Shown: positions 18,796-29,777 of the stretch, in pieces | Layout of the letters: every line of letters starts with the position of its first letter | Numbering within the stretch: position 1 is the stretch's first letter | NCBI GenBank assembly: GCA_031263195.1 | Contig: JAISGD010000029.1 | Location: 1-41,861 of the forward strand | Reading direction: 5' to 3' | Length of the DNA: 41,861 bases | Origin: Campylobacteraceae bacterium | GTDB lineage: Bacteria > Campylobacterota > Campylobacteria > Campylobacterales > Campylobacteraceae | Program-made: the position numbers and the translations under genes | The notes under the pieces: generated by a model | Database searches by the model: none | What the model saw: only the letters and a program-made list of their open reading frames with translations | Told to the model about the DNA's origin: nothing

Positions 18796-20058
18796 TCAAA
18801 GACCAACAGCGCTTAGCGTTTCATATTTGCTCATATAGATTTGCGCTTCTATTTTTCTCATTGTGTCAAGAGCGACTTGAACGACAATCAAAACAGCCGT
18901 ACCGCCAAAATAGAACGGTATTCCCATATATTGTACAAGCGCCCACGGAATCGTCGCGATAATAGCCAAATATATGGAACCGAAAAATGTCAAACGGCTT
19001 GCAGTTTCATTCAAAAACTCTGCCGTGCTGGCACCGGGACGAACACCGGGGATAAAACCGCCCTGTTTTTTAAGATTTTCGGAGATATCTTTTGCATTAA
19101 AAGTTATAGAAGCATAAAAATAGGCGAAAAAGACAACAAGCAAAAACATTAAAATGTGAAAAAAATATCCGCTCGGACTCAAAAAGTCATTGATAGAAAT
19201 AATGATGGGATTGGTACTTGCCTGTAAAATAGTTGACGGAAATGTTAAAACAGCTGAAGCGAAAATCGGCGGTATAACGCCGCTTAAGTTGATCTTTACC
19301 GGAACGTAATTCATAATGCGCTTATTTTGATTTTGCATAACAACTTTTCTTGAGTAGGATATGGGGATTCTTCTTTCGCCCAATTCTACAAAGATAATCG
19401 TACCTACTACCAATACAATGACAACCATCGCTCCAAGAATCACAAAAAAGTTAAGAGTACCCATATTGACAAGAGTGATACTCTCACCGATAGCCATAGG
19501 AATACCTGAAACTATACCAGCAAAAATGATAAGACTAACGCCTTGTCCGACACCATGCTTCGTTATCTGTTCACCGATCCATAACAACAGCATAGTACCT
19601 GCAAGCATGGATACAGCCGCAATCGGTACAAACTTTGTCATCTCTATCGTGATAGCGCTCTCACCGCCGGCTCCCGTAACACTCTGAAGACCGATAGACA
19701 CACCTACAGCCTGTATGATCGTAATAAAAATCGTAGCATAACGGATAATTTGCATATACTTTACCATACCGTCGCGCTCTTTTTTAAGTTTGCCGATAGC
19801 CGGAAATGTAGCCGCTATTAACTCCATAACAATGGAAGCGGTGATATAGGGCATAATGCCCAAAGAGATAATACTAAATCTCTCGGCAGCACCGCCGCCG
19901 AACATATTGAAAATCCCCAAAGCATTTGAACTGTTTGTATCAAAAATACTTTTGATAACATCCGTATTTACACCGGGAACGCCTACATAAGCCAAAACTC
20001 TAAACGCAAAAAGACCTACCAACACAACTAAAAGTTTGTTGGTTAGCTGCTTGTTCAT
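18796..20058 (-). CDS. secY: SecY preprotein translocase channel subunit
   Basis: This 420-residue, ten-span inner-membrane protein forms the Sec channel. The N-terminus has [13 protein letters not shown]. The plug region near [19 protein letters not shown], the [12 protein letters not shown] cytosolic loop and the C-terminal [20 protein letters not shown] all match SecY. Its start overlaps the rplO stop by four bases. Confidence 0.98.
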   Translation of the reverse strand: MNKQLTNKLLVVLVGLFAFRVLAYVGVPGVNTDVIKSIFDTNSSNALGIFNMFGGGAAERFSIISLGIMPYITASIVMELIAATFPAIGKLKKERDGMVKYMQIIRYATIFITIIQAVGVSIGLQSVTGAGGESAITIEMTKFVPIAAVSMLAGTMLLLWIGEQITKHGVGQGVSLIIFAGIVSGIPMAIGESITLVNMGTLNFFVILGAMVVIVLVVGTIIFVELGERRIPISYSRKVVMQNQNKRIMNYVPVKINLSGVIPPIFASAVLTFPSTILQASTNPIIISINDFLSPSGYFFHILMFLLVVFFAYFYASITFNAKDISENLKKQGGFIPGVRPGASTAEFLNETASRLTFFGSIYLAIIATIPWALVQYMGIPFYFGGTAVLIVVQVALDTMRKIEAQIYMSKYETLSAVGL

Positions 20059-20459
20059 TTTTCACTTCCGCTGAATGTTATGTTTTCATCTTTGATTTTA
20101 GATGACAACTCTTTAGCGTTGACTCCTATAAGTTTTACCTTCGCAACGCTGCTTGATAATTTATGCACACTTTTAATGCTCTCTATCGTAATCTCCGATA
20201 GTTCCGCTATGGCTTTAATTTTATCAACATTGATTATGTAAGGTTTTTTTATTTTAGAGGTAAAGCCGATTTTAGGCAATCTTCTTTGAAGCGGCTGTTG
20301 TCCGCCTTCAAAACCTCTTTTGATTTTATAGCCCGTACGCGCTCTTTGACCTTTATTGCCGCGTCCGGCTGTTTTACCATTGCCGCTGCCTTGTCCGCGC
20401 CCTACTCTTTTCTTGGAGTGAGTGGAGTTAGCAGCAGGTTTGAGACTATTTAATGACAT
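20055..20459 (-). CDS. rplO: 50S ribosomal protein L15
   Basis: This 134-residue late-assembly 50S protein has the Gly/Arg-rich N-terminal extension [19 protein letters not shown] and [20 protein letters not shown]. It directly follows rpsE, with no rpmD gene between, and overlaps secY. Confidence 0.97.
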   Translation of the reverse strand: MSLNSLKPAANSTHSKKRVGRGQGSGNGKTAGRGNKGQRARTGYKIKRGFEGGQQPLQRRLPKIGFTSKIKKPYIINVDKIKAIAELSEITIESIKSVHKLSSSVAKVKLIGVNAKELSSKIKDENITFSGSEK

Positions 20460-20470
20460 CTTCTATCCTT

Positions 20471-20920
20471 TTATCTTTGGCTTTTAATCATACTAAGAGC
20501 TTTTATAGTCGCTCTTACCACATTCGCGGCATTGTTTGAGCCAAGCGATTTTGTAAGAATATCCTTAATACCGGCCAACTCCACAACAGGCCTTGTAGAG
20601 CCGCCCGCGATTACGCCCGTACCTTCGCTGGCAGGTTTTAAAAGAATCTTGCTCGCGTTAAATTTAACTTCAATATCGTGAGCTATGGTTGAGCCTTTTA
20701 TCTCTACTTCAACGATATTTTTGAACGCGTCATCTACGGCTTTTCTTATAGCGTCAGGTACCTCTTTTGCTTTTCCGAAACCATATCCAACAAGCCCTTT
20801 TTTATTGCCGACTACAACAAGAGCTGTAAAACGAAATCTTCTACCGCCTTTTACGACCTTTGTAACACGACCTATATTGACTATTATTTCTTCAAACTCT
20901 TCTCTATTAATTTTTTCCAT
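20471..20920 (-). CDS. rpsE: 30S ribosomal protein S5
   Basis: This 149-residue protein near the mRNA entry channel contributes to decoding fidelity. It shows the double-stranded-RNA-binding-like N-terminal domain ([37 protein letters not shown]) and the C-terminal [20 protein letters not shown]. Confidence 0.98.
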   Translation of the reverse strand: MEKINREEFEEIIVNIGRVTKVVKGGRRFRFTALVVVGNKKGLVGYGFGKAKEVPDAIRKAVDDAFKNIVEVEIKGSTIAHDIEVKFNASKILLKPASEGTGVIAGGSTRPVVELAGIKDILTKSLGSNNAANVVRATIKALSMIKSQR

Positions 20921-20937
20921 TAACCTTTTTCCTCACT

Positions 20938-21294
20938 TTACAGCGCGATGCCGTTATCGCGGAGTGCACCGGCAAATGCCGCTACAACGCCATGATACAA
21001 ATAACCGTTTCTGTCAAACGCAACTTTTTCTATGCCTTTTGATTTGAGGTTTTCAGAGAAAGCTTTGGCTAACTCCACCACATCAGTTTTATTGGCTTTA
21101 AGGGAGAGTTTTTTGCCGTCTACTGCCGCGATTGTAACTCCGTTAATATCATCTATCGCTTGTGCGTAAAAATATTTGTTTGAACGAAAAACAGAAACTC
21201 TTGGGAGTGCCTGCGTGCCTGAAATTTTGGCTCTTATTCTTCTTTTGCGTTTTACGCGAAGTTTGAGTTTGTTTTCTAATATATTTGTTCTCAT
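20938..21294 (-). CDS. rplR: 50S ribosomal protein L18
   Basis: This 118-residue protein binds 5S rRNA with L5. Its basic N-terminus ([17 protein letters not shown]) and the end [19 protein letters not shown], continuing with ALRDNGI, are diagnostic. Confidence 0.97.
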   Translation of the reverse strand: MRTNILENKLKLRVKRKRRIRAKISGTQALPRVSVFRSNKYFYAQAIDDINGVTIAAVDGKKLSLKANKTDVVELAKAFSENLKSKGIEKVAFDRNGYLYHGVVAAFAGALRDNGIAL

Positions 21295-21303
21295 TCTTTT
21301 CCC

Positions 21304-21840
21304 TTACTTCTTAGAAGTCTTGCCGGCTTTGCGGATGATTATCTCATCAGCGTACTTAATGCCTTTGCCTTTATATGGCTCAGGCGGTCTAAACCCGCGT
21401 ATTTTAGCAGCGATTTGTCCGATTTGCTGCTTGTCGCTGCCGGATATGGTAACCGTGTTTTTCTCAACAGCCACTTGAACGCCTTCAGGTATGTCATATT
21501 TGACAGGGTGCGAATATCCCAGCTGCAACTCAAGAGATTTACCGTTTACTGCCGCTCTGTAACCTACTCCGTTAATCTCAAGTTTTTTCTCAAAACCCTT
21601 TGTGAGTCCGATAATCACATTGTTACATAACGCTCTGTACGTTCCCCAAAAAGCATTTGACTGTTTGTCTTCGCTTTTAGGAGAAAAAATTATTTTGCTA
21701 TCTTCTATTTTTGTAAAAACATTACCTTTTGTGTCTAACTCTTTTTGGACATTTCCTTTTTTAAAGAGCAGTACATTGCCTTCCAGCTTAACCTCTATAT
21801 CGCTTGGTATCGCTACGGGCTGTTTACCGATTCTTGACAT
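21304..21840 (-). CDS. rplF: 50S ribosomal protein L6
   Basis: This 178-residue protein lies near the sarcin-ricin loop and the L7/L12 base. It begins [17 protein letters not shown] and carries the L6 signature [20 protein letters not shown] near its end. A 78-bp gap with a small inverted repeat (ATGGT/ACCAT, 21884-21901) separates it from rpsH, longer than most gaps in the cluster. Confidence 0.98.
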   Translation of the reverse strand: MSRIGKQPVAIPSDIEVKLEGNVLLFKKGNVQKELDTKGNVFTKIEDSKIIFSPKSEDKQSNAFWGTYRALCNNVIIGLTKGFEKKLEINGVGYRAAVNGKSLELQLGYSHPVKYDIPEGVQVAVEKNTVTISGSDKQQIGQIAAKIRGFRPPEPYKGKGIKYADEIIIRKAGKTSKK

Positions 21841-21918
21841 TATTTTCCTTTCTACAAGTTTTACGATAATTCTACTTTTTTGAATGGTTACCGAATACCA
21901 TAAAAAGTCTGAAACTCA

Positions 21919-22314
21919 TTACCAAATGCTGCAAAGCAGCTCGCCGCCAACGCCTATTTTGTGCGCTTCTTCATTGTCTAAAACACCTTTTGAGGTACTT
22001 AAAACAATAGTACCATATCCGCTTTTAAATCTCTTGATTTCATCAAAGCCTTTGTAGACTCTGCGTCCAGGAGTGGAGATTCTTTTTATCTCATTGATGA
22101 CGCTTACGCCTTTTTCGTTATACTTTAATGCAACATTAATAAACTTTTTATTGCCCTCTTCCACTACATTAAGGCTCTCAATATAACCTTTGTTTTGAAA
22201 AACTTTCAAAATAGCCTCTACAGCATTTGTGTGTATAAGAGTGGTAACTTCAAGTCTACGCATAGAAGCATTTCTGATACGCGTCAACGCATCTGCGATT
22301 AAATCATTTATCAT
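21919..22314 (-). CDS. rpsH: 30S ribosomal protein S8
   Basis: This 131-residue primary 16S rRNA-binding protein starts [16 protein letters not shown] and has the C-terminal signature [20 protein letters not shown]. In other bacteria S8 regulates the spc operon at the L5 message. That site was not identified here. Confidence 0.98.
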   Translation of the reverse strand: MINDLIADALTRIRNASMRRLEVTTLIHTNAVEAILKVFQNKGYIESLNVVEEGNKKFINVALKYNEKGVSVINEIKRISTPGRRVYKGFDEIKRFKSGYGTIVLSTSKGVLDNEEAHKIGVGGELLCSIW

Positions 22315-22323
22315 TAGCTTTCC

Positions 22324-22509
22324 TTACCAACTTGCTTTTTTTAGTCCTGGGATTAATCCCTCATTCGCCATTTTTCTTAAGCATACACGGCAAATCCCAA
22401 AATCTTTATATACGGAACGCGCACGTCCGCATATCTTACAACGAGTATATCCCCGCACTACAAACTTGGGCTTCCTTGCCGCTTTGGCAATCATTGATTT
22501 TTTAGCCAT
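22324..22509 (-). CDS. rpsN: 30S ribosomal protein S14, zinc type
   Basis: This 61-residue short (type Z) form has a zinc ribbon with Cys24, Cys27, Cys40 and Cys43 (CKIC...CRVC). It binds 16S rRNA in the head. Its start overlaps the rplE stop by one base. Confidence 0.97.
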   Translation of the reverse strand: MAKKSMIAKAARKPKFVVRGYTRCKICGRARSVYKDFGICRVCLRKMANEGLIPGLKKASW

Positions 22510-23057
22510 TATTTATGTCCTCTCATAAACGGGATACCGATTAATTCCAACAATCTAAACGCCTCTTTATCATTTTTTGCGGTAGTTACTATAGTAATGT
22601 TCATACCGTGAGTTTTAATAATTTTATCATACTCAACTTCCGGAAACATAAGCTGCTCCTGAAGACCAAAATTATAATTACCGCGTCCGTCAAATCCATT
22701 ACGCGGCAACCCTCTGAAATCTTTTACTCTTGGAAGCGCTATTGAGATAAGCTTTGTTAAAAAGTTATACATATTAGCACCTCTTAATGTAACTTTGATA
22801 CCGACAGGAAATCCTTCTCTCACTTTGAAACCGGCAACTGATTTGTTGGCATTGGTAATAATGGACTTTTGACCCGCTATCAAAGATATCGTATCCGCCA
22901 TATTTTGCATAACTTTCATATCTTTCGCCGAATCCCCAGCACCGACACTTATGACAACTTTTTCAACAGAGGGTATAAGCATAGGATTTTTGATATCCAA
23001 CTCTTTATTTAAAAGAGGCTTTATTTCATTATTAAATTTAACTCTAAGCGTACTCAT
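22509..23057 (-). CDS. rplE: 50S ribosomal protein L5
   Basis: This 182-residue protein binds 5S rRNA and contacts P-site tRNA. It shows [34 protein letters not shown] and [19 protein letters not shown]. The length fits the family. Confidence 0.98.
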   Translation of the reverse strand: MSTLRVKFNNEIKPLLNKELDIKNPMLIPSVEKVVISVGAGDSAKDMKVMQNMADTISLIAGQKSIITNANKSVAGFKVREGFPVGIKVTLRGANMYNFLTKLISIALPRVKDFRGLPRNGFDGRGNYNFGLQEQLMFPEVEYDKIIKTHGMNITIVTTAKNDKEAFRLLELIGIPFMRGHK

Positions 23058-23060
23058 TTA

Positions 23061-23294
23061 TTAATCCTCCGCCTTTGCTACATTTGAGATATGAATAGGC
23101 ATCTCTTTGTTTTCCCATCCGCCATTTTTTGTCTTATCACTTGGCTTGACGGCTTTTTTGACCACTTTGCAGCCCTCGACTATAACTTGCGAAGTCTTAG
23201 GCAATACGCGTAAAACTTTGCCGCTTTTACCTTTATCGTCACCCGCGATAACTTTTACCAAATCACTCTTTTTGATTTTAAATTTGACCGCCAT
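23061..23294 (-). CDS. rplX: 50S ribosomal protein L24
   Basis: This 77-residue KOW-domain protein initiates 50S assembly. The KOW motif is [20 protein letters not shown]. It lacks the C-terminal extension found in many bacteria (about 100 residues), and I believe short forms occur in Campylobacterota. It overlaps rplN by one base. Confidence 0.97.
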   Translation of the reverse strand: MAVKFKIKKSDLVKVIAGDDKGKSGKVLRVLPKTSQVIVEGCKVVKKAVKPSDKTKNGGWENKEMPIHISNVAKAED

Positions 23295-23662
23295 TATAAA
23301 ACCTCCGGTGCCAAAGAGACGATTTTCATAAAGTTGGCATATCGCACTTCACGGCCGACGGGTCCAAAAATTCTAGTACCTATCGGCTCGCCCTTATTAT
23401 CAAGTATAACTGCCGCGTTTTCGTCAAATCTAATCAAAGAACCGTTTTCACGGTGAATCTCTTTTTTAGTCCTTACTATAACTGCTTTTACAACTTGACC
23501 TTTTTTTATTTTTCCGTTCGGAATAGCCTTTTTAACAGACGCTACAATTACATCACCTACCGTAGCGTATCTTCTTTTGCTTCCGCCCAAAACTTTGATA
23601 CACATAATCTCTTTTGCGCCGCTGTTATCTGCAACAGCAAGTCTTGTAAAACTTTGAATCAT
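23294..23662 (-). CDS. rplN: 50S ribosomal protein L14
   Basis: This 122-residue protein is part of an intersubunit bridge. It begins [19 protein letters not shown] and ends with the signature [13 protein letters not shown]...[10 protein letters not shown]. It overlaps rpsQ by one base. Confidence 0.98.
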   Translation of the reverse strand: MIQSFTRLAVADNSGAKEIMCIKVLGGSKRRYATVGDVIVASVKKAIPNGKIKKGQVVKAVIVRTKKEIHRENGSLIRFDENAAVILDNKGEPIGTRIFGPVGREVRYANFMKIVSLAPEVL

Positions 23663-23913
23663 TACTCAACCCCCGCCGTAATAATCTCTTTCAAACGGAA
23701 AGATTTTCTTTTGGAGAGTGGTCTGCACTCAATTGCTAAAACTACATCTCCAGCTTTTGATTCGTTTGCCTCGTCATGCACCAAATATTTTTTGAATCTT
23801 TTGACGATTTTTCTGTATTTTGGGTGCATAACTCTTCGCTCTACTAAAACGGTAGCTGTTTTATCTCCCGCTTTTTGTACTACAACGCCTTGAATTTCTC
23901 TTTTTAGTGCCAT
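23662..23913 (-). CDS. rpsQ: 30S ribosomal protein S17
   Basis: This 83-residue OB-fold protein binds 16S rRNA early in assembly. It shows [20 protein letters not shown], the [17 protein letters not shown] segment and the [16 protein letters not shown] signature. Confidence 0.98.
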   Translation of the reverse strand: MALKREIQGVVVQKAGDKTATVLVERRVMHPKYRKIVKRFKKYLVHDEANESKAGDVVLAIECRPLSKRKSFRLKEIITAGVE

Positions 23914-23931
23914 TTTGAACCCTTATATCTT

Positions 23932-24117
23932 CTATTTCGCTGCTGCGATTGCTGTATTGATTTTAGCGATGTCTCTGCGAACATCTCTAATCTCGTTAGG
24001 GTTTGTCAGCTGCATGGTTTTAAGCTTCTGCTTCAATGTAAACAAAAGCACCTTTTTTTCTTTTAATAACGCGTTCAAATCCTGGACGCTTTTCTCATTT
24101 AACTCAGTATATTTCAT
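23932..24117 (-). CDS. rpmC: 50S ribosomal protein L29
   Basis: This 61-residue two-helix protein lies near the tunnel exit. [18 protein letters not shown] and the second helix with REI-like [13 protein letters not shown] match L29. It overlaps the end of rplP by 14 bases, the largest overlap in the cluster. Confidence 0.95.
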   Translation of the reverse strand: MKYTELNEKSVQDLNALLKEKKVLLFTLKQKLKTMQLTNPNEIRDVRRDIAKINTAIAAAK

Positions 24118-24529
24118 TTTCGCTATCCCTGGTTATGATTTTTGTTTTAAAAGGAAGTTTATGCATAGCCAATGTCAAAGCTTCTTTTGCCAACTGCTCA
24201 TCAACTCCGGCTATCTCATAAATGATACGTCCGGGTTTGATATTCATCACCCACAACTCAACGCTGCCTTTACCTTTACCCATTCTTGTTTCCAATGGTT
24301 TTTTCGTAATCGGCTTATCTGGAAATACTCTAATCCAAGTTTTAGCCTGTCTTTTTACGTGTCTAGTCATTGCGATACGAGCCGCCTCTATCTGACGCGA
24401 ATTAATTCTGCCTGCCTCGACGGCTTTTACCGCCATTTCCCCAAAAGCGATTGACGTAGCGCGCGTAGCTTTACCGCGGTTACGACCTTTCATCTGCTTT
24501 CTATATTTTGTGCGTTTAGGCATTAACAT
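24104..24529 (-). CDS. rplP: 50S ribosomal protein L16
   Basis: This 141-residue protein contacts the A-site tRNA elbow. The start [20 protein letters not shown] and the segment [20 protein letters not shown] are diagnostic, as is [13 protein letters not shown]. Confidence 0.98.
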   Translation of the reverse strand: MLMPKRTKYRKQMKGRNRGKATRATSIAFGEMAVKAVEAGRINSRQIEAARIAMTRHVKRQAKTWIRVFPDKPITKKPLETRMGKGKGSVELWVMNIKPGRIIYEIAGVDEQLAKEALTLAMHKLPFKTKIITRDSENEIY

Positions 24530-24531
24530 GA

Positions 24532-25239
24532 TTAATTACTCCTCTCTTTTTTTATTCTTGGAGTTTTAGGTTTTCTAGGCTCTTCTGTTGTCTTCTCAGC
24601 TTGAATTCCTTTTTGTAAAACCTCGCCTTTAAATATCCATACTTTAACGCCGATAATTCCATATGTTGTATAAGCTTCCGCAAAACCATAATCAATTTTG
24701 GCTCTTAAAGTATGCAAAGGAACTCTGCCTTCCAAATACCATTCCGTTCTTGCCATTTCAGCTCCGCCAAGACGACCTGCGACACAAATCTTTATACCTT
24801 TAGCGCCTGATTTTTGCGCGCCTTGAATTACCTTTTTCATAGCACGGCGAAACGCAACTCTTCTCTCCAACTGCATTGTCACATTTTCAGCGGCAAGTTG
24901 AGCGGACGCTTGAGGACGACGTTCTTCTTTGATATTTACATTAACTTCTTTATTGGCAAGTTTTTGCAACTTCTCTTTTAATTTCTCTATATCGGAACCT
25001 TTTTTTCCTATGATGATTCCAGGACGCGCCGCTACTACTGTTACTCTCAATTTTTTAGCCGTACGTTCTATAAGTATTTGACTCACACCTGCATAAAAAA
25101 GCTCTTTTTTCAAAAATTTTCTTATCTTATAATCTTCGCTTATATTTGAAGCTAGAACTTGTTTGCCAGGAAACCATCTTGAATCCCAATTTCTATTGAT
25201 TCCAAGTCTTAGACCAATCGGATTTACTTTTTGACCCAT
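24532..25239 (-). CDS. rpsC: 30S ribosomal protein S3
   Basis: This 235-residue head protein forms the mRNA entry site. It begins [20 protein letters not shown], has a KH domain with [14 protein letters not shown], and the C-terminal signature [20 protein letters not shown]. Its tail is Lys/Arg-rich. Confidence 0.98.
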   Translation of the reverse strand: MGQKVNPIGLRLGINRNWDSRWFPGKQVLASNISEDYKIRKFLKKELFYAGVSQILIERTAKKLRVTVVAARPGIIIGKKGSDIEKLKEKLQKLANKEVNVNIKEERRPQASAQLAAENVTMQLERRVAFRRAMKKVIQGAQKSGAKGIKICVAGRLGGAEMARTEWYLEGRVPLHTLRAKIDYGFAEAYTTYGIIGVKVWIFKGEVLQKGIQAEKTTEEPRKPKTPRIKKERSN

Positions 25240-25240
25240 A

Positions 25241-25570
25241 TTAATCTTCCTTCTTTGTTTTACTTACTTCTACAAATATATGAGCTGTAGGTTTGCGAAT
25301 AGACGAAGCGCTGCCGCGTGCGCGTGGCATAAAGCGTTTCAATACCGGTCCTGTGTCAACTCTGCATGAAGAGACGATAACCTCATTGGGCTCAAATCCT
25401 CCGTTTGAAACAGCAGAAGCAATAACTTTAGAGATAATCTTAGCGCCTTTATTCGGCGTAAATTCAAGAGCCGCGAGAGCAAGCTCTGCATTCATACCTT
25501 GCACTTCTTTTGCTACCAAACGCGCTTTTATCGGCGATACGCGGATAAATTTTAATATTGCATTACTCAT
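25241..25570 (-). CDS. rplV: 50S ribosomal protein L22
   Basis: This 109-residue protein has a long hairpin that lines the exit tunnel. It shows [17 protein letters not shown] and the hairpin [20 protein letters not shown]. The usual operon position before rpsC is kept. Confidence 0.98.
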   Translation of the reverse strand: MSNAILKFIRVSPIKARLVAKEVQGMNAELALAALEFTPNKGAKIISKVIASAVSNGGFEPNEVIVSSCRVDTGPVLKRFMPRARGSASSIRKPTAHIFVEVSKTKKED

Positions 25571-25579
25571 ATTTTATCC

Positions 25580-25861
25580 TTACTTACCGATTTTCTTTTG
25601 CACAGAACCTTTATGTCCTTTAAATGTGCGTGTTGGGGCAAACTCGCCCAATTTATAACCGATATGATTTTCGGTAATATAAAGAGGTATAAATGTTTTG
25701 CCATTGTGAATATTAAAAGTAAGCCCGATCATTTCAGGAACAATCGTGCTTCTTCTTGACCAAGTTTTTATCGGTTTACTATCGTTGGATGCTTTTGCGG
25801 TTGATACTTTTTTTGCAAGATGAGCATCAACAAAAGGTCCTTTTTTAAGTGATCTTGCCAT
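25580..25861 (-). CDS. rpsS: 30S ribosomal protein S19
   Basis: This 93-residue head protein partners with S13. [19 protein letters not shown], the [20 protein letters not shown] core and the [16 protein letters not shown] signature are present. Confidence 0.98.
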   Translation of the reverse strand: MARSLKKGPFVDAHLAKKVSTAKASNDSKPIKTWSRRSTIVPEMIGLTFNIHNGKTFIPLYITENHIGYKLGEFAPTRTFKGHKGSVQKKIGK

Positions 25862-25863
25862 TG

Positions 25864-26694
25864 TTATTTTCCTTTTCTTCTGGAAATAATCAGTTTATCG
25901 CTCGCTTTTTTCTTGCGAGTTTTTGCACCCTTAGTAGGTTTACCCCAAGGAGTAACAGGGTGGCGACCTGAATTTTTCTTGCCTTCGCCTCCGCCGTGCG
26001 GGTGGTCAACAGGGTTCATAGCAGAACCTCTTGTTTGAGGTCTTACGCCAAAATATCGGCTTCGTCCTGCTTTACCGATAGTGATATTAGACCAATCTTC
26101 ATTGCCTATTACGCCCACGGTTGCCATACATTCGGATAAAACTTGTCTCATCTCGCCGCTTGGAAGTCTCAAGATAACATATTTCTCTTCTTTGCCCATA
26201 AGTTGAGCGTAACCGCCGGCACTTCTTGCTATCTGTCCGCCTTTTCCAGGTTTTAACTCTATATTGTGCAAAATAGTACCTATAGGTATAGCTTTTAGCT
26301 TCATAGCGTTTCCGGGTTTTATATCAAGTCCCTCTTCGGCTGAAGCTACAACGTCGCCTACTTTAAGACCTGATGGCTGAAGAATATATCTTTTATCGCC
26401 GTCTTTATAGACTATCAACGCTATGCGACAATTTCTGTTAGGATCGTACTCTATGGCTTCAACCCTTCCTTCAACGCCAAATTTCGTTCTTTTAAAATCT
26501 ATAATTCTATAAAACTTTTTAGCGCCTCCCTCTTTATGTCTTGAAGTAATGCGTCCGTAACTGTTTCTTCCGGATGTTACCGGAAGCTTCACAAGCAGTG
26601 AAGAAACGCTAGGTTTTGCCGTAATATCTTTATTGCTAAGCCCTGTTAAAAAACGGCGGCTTGGCGTATAAGGTTTGTATGTTTTAATTGCCAT
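25864..26694 (-). CDS. rplB: 50S ribosomal protein L2
   Basis: This 276-residue protein is one of the most conserved 23S rRNA-binding proteins and is needed for subunit association and peptidyl transferase assembly. It contains [20 protein letters not shown] and the signature [20 protein letters not shown], followed by [10 protein letters not shown]. Confidence 0.99.
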   Translation of the reverse strand: MAIKTYKPYTPSRRFLTGLSNKDITAKPSVSSLLVKLPVTSGRNSYGRITSRHKEGGAKKFYRIIDFKRTKFGVEGRVEAIEYDPNRNCRIALIVYKDGDKRYILQPSGLKVGDVVASAEEGLDIKPGNAMKLKAIPIGTILHNIELKPGKGGQIARSAGGYAQLMGKEEKYVILRLPSGEMRQVLSECMATVGVIGNEDWSNITIGKAGRSRYFGVRPQTRGSAMNPVDHPHGGGEGKKNSGRHPVTPWGKPTKGAKTRKKKASDKLIISRRKGK

Positions 26695-26695
26695 A

Positions 26696-26977
26696 TTAAG
26701 CCTCCACGTTTTCTAATTTAGCGCCTTCAGGCAGCTTAACATAAAATTTTTTATAATCATTTCTTGTTCCAATGCGTCCGCGAAATCTTTTTGTTTTACC
26801 GTTTACGCGAAGAGAATTTATCTTCAAAGGTGAAAAACCAAAATAGTTCTTCAAAACCTCTTTAAGTCTGTTTTTCGTCATTTTGGTAGATGTTTGAATA
26901 ACAACCGTACCATCTTCTTGCAAACTTAAACTTTTTTCGGTATAGAGTATCGCTTTTATGTCGGTAATATCTGCCAT
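26696..26977 (-). CDS. rplW: 50S ribosomal protein L23
   Basis: This 93-residue protein at the tunnel exit is the docking point for signal recognition particle and trigger factor in bacteria. It shows [20 protein letters not shown] and the [20 protein letters not shown] loop. Confidence 0.97.
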   Translation of the reverse strand: MADITDIKAILYTEKSLSLQEDGTVVIQTSTKMTKNRLKEVLKNYFGFSPLKINSLRVNGKTKRFRGRIGTRNDYKKFYVKLPEGAKLENVEA

Positions 26978-26978
26978 T

Positions 26979-27605
26979 TTAGCCCTCTTTTATTATATTT
27001 TCCAATACGGATTTTTCTATGATAACCGCACGAAATGCCGCTACTATATAAGCATTTAGTTCGCTCGCATCTACCAAATACGCATTATTTATGTTTCTAA
27101 ATGCCAAAAATGTCTTTTCGTCAATCAAATCTTTTACAACAAGAGTATCTCTCGCGTTTAGAGTTTTAACGATATTTAAGGCATCTTTTGTCTTTCCGGA
27201 AGCAACTTCCAAAGCGTCTACCACAAAAAGCGCATCTGTTTTCGCTTTGTCAAAGAGCGCAAATTGGAGCGCTAATTTTTTCTGCTTTTTATTGATTTTC
27301 AAATCATAATTTCTGTTGCCTCTTGGTCCAAATGCCGAACCGCCGCCTACCCATACGGAAGATCTTGAGCTTCCTGCTCTCGCTCCGCCTCTGCCTTTTT
27401 GACTCCAAGGCTTTTTGCCGCCGCCGCTTACTGAGCCTTTATTTTTCGTATGCGCGACATTTTCTCTCAAAGCGGCTAAATAAGATTTTGTATAAAGATA
27501 AAGATTGTGCGAATTTATCTGCGCATACTCTTGCGGCAAATCAAAATCGCCCGCTTTTTTAAACGTATTATCTAAAACGATTGCTTTTATGTTTGCTTTA
27601 CTCAT
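26979..27605 (-). CDS. rplD: 50S ribosomal protein L4
   Basis: This 208-residue protein has a long loop reaching the exit tunnel. [20 protein letters not shown] and [20 protein letters not shown] are the L4 loop signature. In E. coli L4 autoregulates the S10 operon. No equivalent leader structure was recognised here. The start overlaps the rplC stop (ATGA). Confidence 0.98.
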   Translation of the reverse strand: MSKANIKAIVLDNTFKKAGDFDLPQEYAQINSHNLYLYTKSYLAALRENVAHTKNKGSVSGGGKKPWSQKGRGGARAGSSRSSVWVGGGSAFGPRGNRNYDLKINKKQKKLALQFALFDKAKTDALFVVDALEVASGKTKDALNIVKTLNARDTLVVKDLIDEKTFLAFRNINNAYLVDASELNAYIVAAFRAVIIEKSVLENIIKEG

Positions 27606-28183
27606 TTAACTATCCTTACTCGTCCAAGCGCGCCATTTGCGCCCGATACAGAACCTTTTACTACCAAAACACCGCTTGCCGCATCAAATGAGACAAAATC
27701 ATTTCTTACGCTTGTCGTTTCATTGCCGTAATGTCCCGCCATTTTGCGTCCTTTTTGAACGCGTCCGGGCCACTCGCGATTGCCGATTGATCCTGACGTT
27801 CTATGAAATCTGCTTCCGTGCGCGGCAGGTCCGCCAGCAAATCCATGTCGTTTAATCAAACCGCTAAAACCTCTACCTTTGCTTTTAAAAGTAATTTGAA
27901 GAAGTTCTGCATTTTCCAAAGATGAAACATCTAAATCGCCCGCTTCTTGATTTGCAACTTTATCAAGCGTAACAAATCGGTTAAACTCTGCGCTCAAACC
28001 GAATTTCTTTTGTTGTCCCGCAATCGCTTTGTTTATGCTTTTTCCGCTGCTATAAGCCACAATCGCGCTTTTGTTCTCATTTAATGCGCAAACTTTAGCT
28101 TTTAAGACGCGAAGCAAAGTAACGGGCACGCTTTGGGTCGCTATCGTTCTGCTCATTCCAATTTTTTCTACTATAAATTCCAT
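27602..28183 (-). CDS. rplC: 50S ribosomal protein L3
   Basis: This 193-residue protein reaches the peptidyl transferase centre. The signature [20 protein letters not shown] and [20 protein letters not shown] are visible. The segment that reads GQNQTPG in E. coli, containing the Gln methylated by PrmB, reads GNREWPG here, so that modification site seems absent. Confidence 0.98.
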   Translation of the reverse strand: MEFIVEKIGMSRTIATQSVPVTLLRVLKAKVCALNENKSAIVAYSSGKSINKAIAGQQKKFGLSAEFNRFVTLDKVANQEAGDLDVSSLENAELLQITFKSKGRGFSGLIKRHGFAGGPAAHGSRFHRTSGSIGNREWPGRVQKGRKMAGHYGNETTSVRNDFVSFDAASGVLVVKGSVSGANGALGRVRIVK

Positions 28184-28194
28184 TTAATATCCTT

Positions 28195-28506
28195 CTAATT
28201 ACCCATCGCTCTAACTTCAACATTAACTTCCGGAGCCAAGTCAAGCTTCATAAGCGAATCAACCGTATCGGTCGTGGCTGCAACAATATCAATCATTCTT
28301 GTATGAATTCGTATCTCAAATTGTTCGCGTGAATCTTTGTTGATGTGAGGAGATCTAAGCACTGTGTAGCGCTTAATTTTTGTAGGCATCGGAATTGGAC
28401 CCTTTATCTCAGCACCTGTACGCTTTACAGCTTCTACTATCGAAGCAACTGAACGGTCTAACACTCTATGATCATAAGCTTTAAGCTTAAGACGAATCTT
28501 TTCCAT
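28195..28506 (-). CDS. rpsJ: 30S ribosomal protein S10
   Basis: This encodes 103 residues from the ATG at 28506 ([19 protein letters not shown]), preceded by AAGGG at suitable spacing. A 10-residue upstream extension was rejected because the standard S10 N-terminus begins at this Met. S10 is a head protein and also the NusE antitermination factor. It is the first gene of the ribosomal cluster. Confidence 0.98.
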   Translation of the reverse strand: MEKIRLKLKAYDHRVLDRSVASIVEAVKRTGAEIKGPIPMPTKIKRYTVLRSPHINKDSREQFEIRIHTRMIDIVAATTDTVDSLMKLDLAPEVNVEVRAMGN

Positions 28507-28596
28507 ATAAAATCCCTTAAATAAAGAACTTGTCATTTTAGCTACTTGACGCTTTGTACCGCAAAATAGTTTATTGATGACCTAAAAAGGACTGTG

Positions 28597-28625
28597 ATTT
28601 TACTTAAACTTTTTCTAAAAGTCAA
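28597..28625 (-). promoter_or_regulatory. Sigma-70 promoter of the ribosomal cluster
   Basis: On the minus strand TTGACT, a 17-base spacer and TAAAAT match the vegetative consensus closely. Transcription would start about 80 bases before the rpsJ ATG, leaving a leader with no obvious L4-type control structure. Confidence 0.75.
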
Positions 28626-28694
28626 TAGTTTTGGTATTTTTTAGCCTTTTAGTGATAAAATTTTCTATGTTATTTTCCTTGTTATAAGGAAAAA

Positions 28695-29777
28695 ATGATT
28701 AAAACTATGGAGTATTTGATGGATGTTTTAGAGATTTTGTATGACAATCCTCCGAAAATTAGTGGATTTTTGCCGCGCAAATATGAGATAACGGCTAAGA
28801 AGACAGTTCTTTACGGTCCCGCATTTAGCGGTAAAAGTTTCATTATCATAGACTATTTAGGCAAATTTTCGCGCAAAGAGCTGCTCTATATCGACTTTTC
28901 CGATGTAAGAGTGGACATCAGAAGTCTAAAATCACTCCAAAGTTTTATTGATAAAAACAACATTAGAATTATTGTTTTAGAACATTTTGATTTTCAATGC
29001 GCTATTCCGGAAGCTGAAGAGGTGATATTGAGCAGTGTCGCCAGGCTTGAAATAGATGGATTTCATGAGCTGTTTGTACCGCTTTTGGATTTTGAAGAGT
29101 TTGTGTCGTTCAATTTTGACAAAAAACATCAAAATATAGAGGGAATATTCACTCTTTTTGAAAAAAACGGCACATATCCGCAGATGGCTCTTGGCGGCAC
29201 AGAGGCAAAGCAAGTACAGACGATACTGCAAATGTACGCCAAAAACTCATTTACTATGCTAAAAAATATAGCGCTTTTTCAAGCACAGATACTTAGCGTA
29301 CATAAACTCTACGAACTTTTAAAACCAAATATCAAACTCTCAAAAGACACCATCTACGCTACGATATCTCGATTTGAAAATGAGTATTTGATATATTTTG
29401 TCGATCGGTTCGATAAAAGAGGTGCCGGTAAAAAACTCTACTTCGCAGATTTTACACTTAAAAATATACTTACGTTTGAGAAAGATTTCATATTAAAATT
29501 TCAAAATATCATCTTTTGCGAACTCATAAAAAAAACTGGACAGATTTTTTATACTCTAACGCTTGATTTTTATCTACCCAAACACTCACTTGCCATACTT
29601 TGCATACCGTTTTTGCAACCAGAACTTATCAATCGCCGTTTTAAAAAACTGTCAAAAGAGTTAAAATCTCTTGGCATAACAAACTTACAAGTCATCACTC
29701 TGGGAAATGAAGGTAAATACAAAGACGAAGGGCTAACCTGCGAACTTATCCCGTTTTGGGAATGGGCGATGAGATAG
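28695..29777 (+). CDS. AAA-type ATP-binding protein (COG1373-like), divergent from rpsJ
   Basis: This encodes 360 residues. The Walker A motif GPAFSGKS lies at 41-48 and a Walker-B-like IIVLEHFD at 92-99. The overall pattern (YIDFSD strand, then a winged-helix-like middle and a C-terminal alpha/beta part) resembles the COG1373/DUF4143-type ATPase family, whose function is not well defined. AAGGAAAAA precedes the ATG. From memory, Helicobacter pylori also has an ATP-binding protein gene beside rpsJ, so the placement may be ancestral in the phylum. No partner gene follows it. Confidence 0.75.
   Translation: MIKTMEYLMDVLEILYDNPPKISGFLPRKYEITAKKTVLYGPAFSGKSFIIIDYLGKFSRKELLYIDFSDVRVDIRSLKSLQSFIDKNNIRIIVLEHFDFQCAIPEAEEVILSSVARLEIDGFHELFVPLLDFEEFVSFNFDKKHQNIEGIFTLFEKNGTYPQMALGGTEAKQVQTILQMYAKNSFTMLKNIALFQAQILSVHKLYELLKPNIKLSKDTIYATISRFENEYLIYFVDRFDKRGAGKKLYFADFTLKNILTFEKDFILKFQNIIFCELIKKTGQIFYTLTLDFYLPKHSLAILCIPFLQPELINRRFKKLSKELKSLGITNLQVITLGNEGKYKDEGLTCELIPFWEWAMR

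Noticed and set aside
28540-28600. tRNA-like or riboswitch fold in the S10 leader
   Set aside because: No cloverleaf, conserved aptamer core or strong stem was found. The segment is an ordinary leader.
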